64,000 nucleotides of DNA from CADEEX01 sp964577955 (lineage in GTDB: Bacteria; Acidobacteriota; Vicinamibacteria; Vicinamibacterales; CAVVIG01). This document shows, in pieces, positions 44,493 to 50,137 of this stretch. Position numbers and translations under genes: made by a program. Position 1 is the stretch's first letter. Every line of letters begins with the position of its first letter. The stretch spans positions 1 to 64,000 of the forward strand of contig CAZOAZ010000036.1 of NCBI GenBank assembly GCA_964577955.1. The letters are read 5' to 3'. The notes beneath the pieces were generated by a model. It was not told the origin of the DNA. It ran no database searches and saw nothing but the letters and a program-made list of their open reading frames with translations.

Positions 44493-44497
44493 GCTCG

Positions 44498-45532
44498 TCA
44501 ATTGTAAAACGCCGTCGAGCTGTTTCCGTCCGGGTCCTGGGGCAGTCCGTGCAGACTCGTGTCAGTCGTGCCAAGGAGGTTGATGGCGAGAACGACCGCG
44601 AACATCGCGGCTGCCGGACTGAGCAACCACGGAAAGCTGGCCATCGCCTGGAGGTTCGAGGCGTCATGGAGCATCGTGCCCCAGCTCGCCACCGGTTCGG
44701 GGAATCCGAAGCCGACGTAGGAAAGCGTCGCTTCCGCCACGATGAACGACGGCACCAGCAGGATCAGCTGCGCGAGCAGAAACGGTCGCGCCGCCGGCAG
44801 CAGGTGCGTCCACAGAACGCGGAGCCGGCCGGCTCCGAGCGACTCCGCCGCGACGACATAGTCGCGATGCCGCTCCGATCGCACGATGGCCCGCACTCCG
44901 CGGGCGACGACCGGCGCGCCCAGGATGCCGAAGATCACCACCATGAGCGCAAACACGTCTGACGGACGCAGGACCAACGGCAGGACGGCGCGGAGTGAGA
45001 GCGCGACATACATCGCCGGCAGGACCAGGATCAGTTCGGCGCCGCGCGTCAGCACGCCGTCGGTCAGGCCGCCGGCATAACCGGCAAAGCCGCCAATCAG
45101 GCCGCCGAGGATCATCGCGACGGTCGCCGCGATCAGCGCCACGCCCAGCGACACGCCGGCGCCGTCCAGGAGCCGCGCCAACACGTCGCGTCCGTAACCG
45201 TCCGCCCCCAGCACCAGGAGCGGTGCCGTGTTGTCCGCGGTGCTCACCAGGTGGCCGCCCGCAAACCAGTGCAGCGTGACGTGACGATCGCGATCGAGTT
45301 CGTAGCGCTGCTCCAGGCGATCGACGAGACGCCACGGATGGATGAAGGGCGCTCGGAGGTGCCCCGCGCTGTCGCGAATGCGGATCGCGGTGGGCGGCGC
45401 GTTGAGCAAATCGGGGAATCGCTCGTCGCCGCGGTGCGGCGCGACGACTGGGGCGGCGAGGGAGGCGGCAATGCCCAGTGCGACCAGGATTCCGCCGATG
45501 CCGACGCGCCGGCCGGAGAGCACGGGCGTCAT
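44498..45532 (-). CDS. ABC importer permease, oligopeptide/dipeptide type (DppC/OppC-like)
   Basis: The 344-residue product has a hydrophobic N-terminal segment, a periplasmic stretch and a BPD-type permease domain with the EAA loop VVAAESLGAGRLRVLWTHLLPAARPFLLAQ and SFIVAEATLSYVGFGFPEPVASWGTML, typical of DppC/OppC. The ATG at 45532 overlaps the dppB stop by four bases (ATGA). Together with the substrate-binding protein and DppB-like permease it forms an importer for peptides or similar solutes. The ATPase subunits are not encoded in the window. Confidence 0.92.
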   Translation of the reverse strand: MTPVLSGRRVGIGGILVALGIAASLAAPVVAPHRGDERFPDLLNAPPTAIRIRDSAGHLRAPFIHPWRLVDRLEQRYELDRDRHVTLHWFAGGHLVSTADNTAPLLVLGADGYGRDVLARLLDGAGVSLGVALIAATVAMILGGLIGGFAGYAGGLTDGVLTRGAELILVLPAMYVALSLRAVLPLVLRPSDVFALMVVIFGILGAPVVARGVRAIVRSERHRDYVVAAESLGAGRLRVLWTHLLPAARPFLLAQLILLVPSFIVAEATLSYVGFGFPEPVASWGTMLHDASNLQAMASFPWLLSPAAAMFAVVLAINLLGTTDTSLHGLPQDPDGNSSTAFYN

Positions 45533-46476
45533 TCGCGTGTCCGCGGGTCGACGACCGCCAGCAACAGATCGGAGAGGAGCGTCCCAAGCGCGAGAAAGAT
45601 CGAACCCGCGGCCGCGCAGCCGGCGACAAGATAGGTGTCGCGCGCGCGTAACGCGTCCAGCATGAGGCGGCCGAGCCCCGGCCAGTTGGTGATCATTTCG
45701 ACGACGAACGATCCGCTGAGGAGCGACCCGATGGTGATGCCATAGACGGCGACAACGGGAACCAGCGCCGGACGCAGGGCATTGCGCCACGTCACGCGCG
45801 ACCACCCCGCGCCCTTGGCAAGCGCCGCGAGCACGAACCGCTCGCCCGTCACCTCACGGCTGGCGCGCGACTGCAGCTGCTCGAACCCTGCAGCGATCGG
45901 GAGCGCCAGTGCCAGCACGGGAACGATCATGTGGCGAAGCAGATCGCCGATCTCGCGGGTACCAGCCGTGGGCGTGTACATCCCCCCGGCCGGCAGCCAT
46001 CCGGTGCTCGCGGCGATGGCGACGAGCGTCAGCGACAGCAGGAGCGGCGGCGCGGACTGACACACGAGCGAAGTGAGGCGGGTCAGGCGGACCCAGAAGC
46101 CGTGCGTGCGGCTGCCGGTGAACACGCCGAGCGGAACGCCGACGAGCGTGCCGAGCACGAGGGCGGCGACAGCGAGAACCGCGGAGTTCGCCGCGCGCTC
46201 TGGAATCAGGTCCGTGACCGGACGGTCGTACATCATCGAGCGTCCGAAGTCGAAACGGATGGCTCCGGTCAGCCAGCTCCAGTACTGCGATGCGAATGGG
46301 CGCTCCAGTCCGTACCGCGCACGGGCCGCGGCCGCGGCCGCCGAACCGGACTTCACGCCGAACGACTGCGTGACGTAATCGCCAGGCGTGAGTCTGGCGA
46401 GCACCAGCGCGCCGGAGGACACGGCGATCGCAAGCGCGAGCGCCACCAGCGTCCGCCGCGCCAGATATCGCCACAT
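45529..46476 (-). CDS. ABC importer permease, oligopeptide/dipeptide type (DppB/OppB-like)
   Basis: From the ATG at 46476 the 315-residue product starts MWRYLARRTLVALALAIAVSSGALVLARLTPGD, the usual beginning of DppB/OppB. It has an EAA-type loop (VLAALAKGAGWSRVTWRNALRPALVPVVAVYGITIGSLLSGSFVVEMITNWPGLGRLMLDALRARD). It forms the membrane channel with the DppC-like protein. The gene lies 141 bases after the substrate-binding protein gene, with a hairpin in the gap. Confidence 0.92.
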   Translation of the reverse strand: MWRYLARRTLVALALAIAVSSGALVLARLTPGDYVTQSFGVKSGSAAAAAARARYGLERPFASQYWSWLTGAIRFDFGRSMMYDRPVTDLIPERAANSAVLAVAALVLGTLVGVPLGVFTGSRTHGFWVRLTRLTSLVCQSAPPLLLSLTLVAIAASTGWLPAGGMYTPTAGTREIGDLLRHMIVPVLALALPIAAGFEQLQSRASREVTGERFVLAALAKGAGWSRVTWRNALRPALVPVVAVYGITIGSLLSGSFVVEMITNWPGLGRLMLDALRARDTYLVAGCAAAGSIFLALGTLLSDLLLAVVDPRTRE

Positions 46477-46541
46477 GGCTAGCGAGGCCCTGCCTTGGGC
46501 CGGCAAGTGTGTCCGGCCTCGCCAGCCGCGCCGTTGCGTTG

Positions 46542-46558
46542 GCCCCGCTTCGCGGGGC
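46542..46558. terminator. 7-bp hairpin GCCCCGC-ttc-GCGGGGC
   Basis: A strong GC stem with a three-base loop lies between the substrate-binding protein gene and the DppB-like gene. In importer operons such stems commonly lower expression of the permeases relative to the binding protein; that role is inferred, as no T-run follows. Confidence 0.5.
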
Positions 46559-46617
46559 AGTCGTCTTGCCGGAGCAATAGGTGGATCATTCGCACAGATT
46601 TGGACCGGTCAAGACTC

Positions 46618-48522
46618 CTAATGCCGGACGGCGATCGTGTCCGCCGCCCACAGGAGTTGCGGCCGGTTGACGCCAGGCGTGAGGTTCAGCATCCGCTTCG
46701 ACGCCGCCACGAAGATCTTCGGCGCGCCAAAGTACAGCATCGGCCGGTGCGCCGCAAAGAGCTGCTGCGCCCGCACAAACAGCTGCTTGCGCTCGGCGTC
46801 GTCGAAGGTCGCCGCCTGACGGGACATCAAGTCGTCGAGCTCGCGTTCCCAATCCGTCGCAGGGGATTTCTGCTCGATGTTCCAGACGTGCGCGCTCCCG
46901 CTGCTGCGCCAGAAGTCGGCGTTCGTCGCCGGATCCGTGTCGCTCGTGGTGAGGTGGTAGTACACGGCGTCGTAGCCCCGGCCTGAGACGAACTGCTTGG
47001 CGACTGCGTTGCCATCCTGCGTCGACACGTCGACCCCGAGGCCGATCTTCTTCAATTCATCGGCGATCACGAACGCGCCACGTTCGAGCGCGGTCTGCCC
47101 CTTGGCCGTGAGGATGGTGAGGCGCGCCGGGCGACCGCTCGGATCGTCGAGCATGCCGTCGCCGTTTCGGTCGATCAGCCCGATCGACCCGAGCAGCGCC
47201 TTCGCGCGAGAGGGATCGTACGGCGTTTTCGCGACTTGGTCGGAGTACCAGAGCTTGTTGGACGCGGTGATCGGACCGTACGCCGGCACGCCGGCGCCGA
47301 GATACACCGTGTCGACGAACAGCTGCCGGTTGACCGCCAGCGAAATCGCCTCGCGCAGTTCGTCGCGCTGAATCCAGACGCGCCGCGGGTCGGCGGCAAA
47401 GGCGTTCGGCGTGAGGTTGATCCACAGGCCGTCCGGATCCTGCGCGATGCCCGCTTCAATCAGCTGCAGCGTATCGTCGCCAACCGCGCGCTTCAGTTGC
47501 GCGTAGTCGGCGGGCGGCAGTTCAGCACTCGTGCTGTCCGCCTGTCCGGACTGCAGGCGCACCAGCTGGGCCGACGGGTCGGGCACGACTTCGACAATCA
47601 CACGATCCAGGTACGGAAGCGGCTCGCCTGCGGCGTCCTTCCGGAAGTAACGCGGGTTGCGGCTGAAGACGACGCGCTCGCCAGGTGCGTAGGAACTGAC
47701 GACGAACGGACCGAGGCCGGCCAGTTCGGCGACCGGAGTGGACACCGCCCAGGCTGTACCGAAACTGCCTGCAGACAACGCCGCTTCCAGCTTGTGCTTC
47801 GGCAGGATCGGCAAGGAGTCGAGGAGCCGGAGCCCCGGCGCAAAAGCCGCCGGAAACGTGATCGTGACGGTCCGCTGGTCGTTGGCCGTCGCGCGCAGGC
47901 GCTCGCCGCCGATGAGCAGCGAATCGCCGCCAACGCTCGCCGGGTCGTAGGCGGCCGCCAGGGAAAAGACCACGTCGTCGGCCGTCAGCGGCCGACCGTC
48001 GGAGAACGTGACGCCAGCTCGGAGCGACAGCCGGTATTCCAGCCCCGAGTCAGATCGCGTCCAGTTCTCGACCAGCCAGGGTTCGAGTTCCTGCGTGGCA
48101 GCGTTGATCCGAAAGAGCCGCGCGTGTGCGAGCAGAAACACCAACCGGGTGGCACCGTCGCGGCGGGTCAGGACGTTGAACGACTGCGGTTCGGTCCTGG
48201 ACATCACCAGGAGGTCGCCGCCGCGCGGAATCTGACTCGAGGCAGTCGACGGAGACTCGCCGCCAGGCGCGCCGCACGCGGCCGATCCGAGGGCCAGCAA
48301 AAGCGCGACAACGGCTAATGCGCCACAAAGTCGCGGCTGTCCGACGGCGGATTGTCCTGCCGGCCAAAAAGCTGGCCGCCCGAATGGACGAATCTGCGCA
48401 AGAAGTCCGGTGATTTCTCGTCGGAAAATCACTGACAGCGCATTGACACGCGATTCGCGGCCAGCTTCTTGACCGATCGCGGCCCGGTCCGGCGTCGCGC
48501 ACCCTTCTTCGCGTTGACGCAT
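46618..48522 (-). CDS. ABC importer substrate-binding protein, family 5 (peptide/nickel/opine type)
   Basis: The product (about 634 residues from the ATG at 48522) has a lipoprotein signal (LCGALAVVALLLALGSAAC) preceded by an unusually long N-terminal stretch, so the true start may be the GTG at 48432. The body is family-5 SBP: GGDLLVMSRTEPQSFNVLTRRDG, LEYRLSLRAGVTFSDGRPLTADDVVFSL and NPRYFRKDAAGEPLPYLDRVIVEVV. It would capture oligopeptides or similar ligands in the periplasm and pass them to the two permeases downstream. It is divergent from the IIWG peptide genes. Confidence 0.88.
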   Translation of the reverse strand: MRQREEGCATPDRAAIGQEAGRESRVNALSVIFRREITGLLAQIRPFGRPAFWPAGQSAVGQPRLCGALAVVALLLALGSAACGAPGGESPSTASSQIPRGGDLLVMSRTEPQSFNVLTRRDGATRLVFLLAHARLFRINAATQELEPWLVENWTRSDSGLEYRLSLRAGVTFSDGRPLTADDVVFSLAAAYDPASVGGDSLLIGGERLRATANDQRTVTITFPAAFAPGLRLLDSLPILPKHKLEAALSAGSFGTAWAVSTPVAELAGLGPFVVSSYAPGERVVFSRNPRYFRKDAAGEPLPYLDRVIVEVVPDPSAQLVRLQSGQADSTSAELPPADYAQLKRAVGDDTLQLIEAGIAQDPDGLWINLTPNAFAADPRRVWIQRDELREAISLAVNRQLFVDTVYLGAGVPAYGPITASNKLWYSDQVAKTPYDPSRAKALLGSIGLIDRNGDGMLDDPSGRPARLTILTAKGQTALERGAFVIADELKKIGLGVDVSTQDGNAVAKQFVSGRGYDAVYYHLTTSDTDPATNADFWRSSGSAHVWNIEQKSPATDWERELDDLMSRQAATFDDAERKQLFVRAQQLFAAHRPMLYFGAPKIFVAASKRMLNLTPGVNRPQLLWAADTIAVRH

Positions 48523-48574
48523 AAGCACCGATCGTACAACGAGTTACGACACGGCTAGCCGCGGCGGTCCCGGC

Positions 48575-48590
48575 GGGCACCGGGCGTGCC
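48575..48590 (+). promoter_or_regulatory. Sigma-54-like -24/-12 promoter for the IIWG peptide genes
   Basis: GGGCACCGGGCGTGCC has GG (48576-48577) and GC (48588-48589) separated by ten bases and reads GGCAC-N5-GTGC against the consensus TGGCAC-N5-TTGC. Transcription would start near 48601, about 147 bases before the first peptide gene. The sigma-54 activator encoded at 57524-60232 is a possible regulator. The element is also an inverted repeat (GGGCAC/GTGCCC), and a TATATAT at 48592 offers a competing sigma-70 -10 box. Confidence 0.45.
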
Positions 48591-48603
48591 CTATATATCC
48601 GCA

Positions 48604-48685
48604 TCCGAAGGAGCTTGAAAACAGCCGGCAACAGGGGCTGAACCCGGTTGCGGTCCTCGTATCGGACGGAACACCCCAAAGGTGT
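48604..48685 (+). ncRNA. Structured 5' leader of the IIWG peptide transcript
   Basis: Several stems can be drawn: TCCGA (48604-48608) with TCGGA (48662-48666); AGGA (48609) with TCCT (48654); an inner hairpin GCAAC/GTTGC stacked on GGG/CCC with loop CTGAA (48628-48651); and a separate ACACC/GGTGT hairpin (48671-48685). The first three nest as one folded domain. This could be a regulatory leader or riboswitch-like element. It does not match any riboswitch class I know, and it was folded only by eye. Confidence 0.4.
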
Positions 48686-48747
48686 ACGGACGTTTCGAGT
48701 CAGGCCCTTCCTCTCGCCGGCGGAGCGCTGAAGGAACAGGAGGGCTC

Positions 48748-48786
48748 ATGAAGGGCGAGCACCCAATCATCATTTGGGGCGACTAG
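48748..48786 (+). CDS. IIWG micro-peptide 1 (12 residues)
   Basis: An ATG preceded by AGGAGGG (48738-48744) opens a 12-codon reading frame, MKGEHPIIIWGD, ending at TAG. The ribosome-binding site is close (three bases) but very strong. The C-terminus IIWGD matches the second peptide's IIWGE, and 14 bases (ATCATTTGGGGCGA) are identical between the genes. A GTG at 48682 is in frame and would add 22 residues ending GTGG before Leu-Met, but lacks a Shine-Dalgarno. Likely role: a secreted peptide or precursor for the exporter downstream (inference). Confidence 0.7.
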   Translation: MKGEHPIIIWGD

Positions 48787-48835
48787 GCGTCAAGTTCACA
48801 CTCGCAAACGTGCGTTAAGCACCCTGGAGGTTCCA

Positions 48836-48895
48836 ATGGAAGTCAAGACGACGATCAAAGCTGGCTCAGACGACACGATCATTTGGGGCGAGTAA
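48836..48895 (+). CDS. IIWG micro-peptide 2 (19 residues)
   Basis: An ATG preceded by GGAGG (48826-48830, spacing five) opens MEVKTTIKAGSDDTIIWGE, ending at TAA. It lies 49 bases after the first peptide gene and shares its C-terminal IIWG(D/E). Aligned at the C-terminus, both peptides have a glycine just before the last nine residues (KG/EHPIIIWGD and AG/SDDTIIWGE), a possible cleavage point for the C39 peptidase encoded downstream. No leader of the classical double-glycine length is present. Function unknown; exported peptide is the best guess. Confidence 0.75.
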   Translation: MEVKTTIKAGSDDTIIWGE

Positions 48896-48903
48896 GAGAG
48901 ATG

Positions 48904-48927
48904 GGACCGGCGGTCCTCCGCCGGTCC
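48904..48927 (+). terminator. Perfect 10-bp hairpin between peptide genes and exporter genes
   Basis: GGACCGGCGG-TCCT-CCGCCGGTCC lies nine bases after the second peptide stop and 21 bases before the HlyD start, followed by TTCT. It would act as a partial terminator or 3'-stabilising stem, giving more peptide mRNA than exporter mRNA, as is common in bacteriocin and pheromone operons. Confidence 0.65.
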
Positions 48928-48948
48928 TTCTAACCCGGGGCTTCAACG

Positions 48949-50130
48949 GTGTCGATCCATTTCTCACGCTCCCTCCACAGGCTCGAGAAAAAGTCTGCGC
49001 TTCGATTTCTCCTTCCTTTGGGCATAGCCGGCGTGGGACTAGGGCTGTGGACCGTCTGGCTCGTCGGATCGCGTGTGACTATCTACGCGACGACGCCTCA
49101 GGCCAGACTTGAAGTCGACCGCGAGAACCATCCGATCGATTCCCCCGTTGCCGGCCGTGTCATCAGCGCGCCCATCGTCGCCGGACGAACCGTAAAGGCC
49201 GGCGACATCCTGATCGAGCTCGACGCCAATATCGAACGCCTCGCGCAGGGGGAAGCAATCGCCAGGCTCGAACCGGCGGACGATCAGATTCGGTCGCTGC
49301 GCGACGAGCTCCGCGCCACTCAGGATGCGCTGAGCGACGAAGAGCGTAGCGCCACCGCCGCGAAAGCGGAAGCCGAGGCAAAAGCGCAGGAAGCCGCGGC
49401 GGCCGCCGAATTTGCCGCCGAAGAGTCGCGGCGCCTCGGCGATCTTCAGAAGAGCGGCCTGGTCAGCGAGCTCGAGGCGCTGCGGGCCAGAAAGACTACA
49501 GAAGAGCGGGAAGGCGAGCTGCGCTCGGCAACCTTCGCGCTCGGCCGCGTGACGCGCGATCTCGACGCGCGCCGCCAGGATCGCCTCGCACGCGTCGCCC
49601 GGCTGCGGAACGAAATCGCCGCCATTGAAGGCACGCGCGGCGGCGCAGCGGCGGCTTCCGAGCGTCTCGGCTACGAAATCTCCCAGCGGCAGCTGCGCGC
49701 ACCGATCAGTGGCGTCGTCGCGGAAGTATCATCGCTCCGCGTCGGCAGCGTCGTGCCAGCGGGCGCGAGGATCTGCACGATCGTTCCAGACGGCAACCTG
49801 AAGGTGATTGCGTTCTTCGAACCGTCGATGGCGCTCGGCCGCGTGTTCCGCGGGCAGCCAGCGCGGGTTCGGCTCAATGGCTTTCCCTGGACGCAGTTCG
49901 GCAGCACGCCGGCGGAAGTCGCGCAGGTTGCGGGCGAAGTGCGCGACGGCCGGGTGCGGGTCGAGCTGACGCTCGCCGCTGGAGAGACCGCCATTCCGCT
50001 ACAGCATGGTCTTCCCGCCGAAGTCGACGTCGCCGTCGAACGCACGTCGCCGCTGAACGTCGTGCTCCGGAGCGTCGGCGCGCGGCTCCGCACCGCCAGC
50101 CTCTCACCTACCGCGCTCAGTCTTCGGTAA
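48949..50130 (+). CDS. HlyD-family membrane-fusion adaptor of the peptide exporter
   Basis: The 393-residue product has a short cytoplasmic N-terminus, one membrane segment (LRFLLPLGIAGVGLGLWTVWLVG, about 18-40), a split lipoyl-like domain (SPVAGRVISAPIVAGRTVKAGDILIELD and APISGVVAEVSSLRVGSVVPAGARICTIVPDGNLKVIAFFEPS) and a long coiled coil between them (about 95-235). It ends with a beta domain. It would link the inner-membrane ABC proteins to an outer-membrane channel. It begins with GTG, and the C39-ABC gene starts seven bases after its stop. Confidence 0.9.
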   Translation: MSIHFSRSLHRLEKKSALRFLLPLGIAGVGLGLWTVWLVGSRVTIYATTPQARLEVDRENHPIDSPVAGRVISAPIVAGRTVKAGDILIELDANIERLAQGEAIARLEPADDQIRSLRDELRATQDALSDEERSATAAKAEAEAKAQEAAAAAEFAAEESRRLGDLQKSGLVSELEALRARKTTEEREGELRSATFALGRVTRDLDARRQDRLARVARLRNEIAAIEGTRGGAAAASERLGYEISQRQLRAPISGVVAEVSSLRVGSVVPAGARICTIVPDGNLKVIAFFEPSMALGRVFRGQPARVRLNGFPWTQFGSTPAEVAQVAGEVRDGRVRVELTLAAGETAIPLQHGLPAEVDVAVERTSPLNVVLRSVGARLRTASLSPTALSLR

Positions 50131-50137
50131 CGCCGCC

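Noticed and set aside
48604..48685. c-di-GMP (GEMM) riboswitch in the peptide leader
   Set aside because: The key conserved GEMM blocks could not be found, so only an unspecified structured leader is reported.
48682..48786. Longer form of peptide 1 from the GTG at 48682 with a GTGG motif before the peptide
   Set aside because: The Gly-Gly is just the translated Shine-Dalgarno AGGAGG of the ATG form, and the GTG has no ribosome-binding site. Kept as an alternative only.
48901..48933. Ten-codon frame starting ATG at 48901 as a third micro-peptide
   Set aside because: It consists of the hairpin sequence, lacks its own Shine-Dalgarno and does not carry the IIWG ending.
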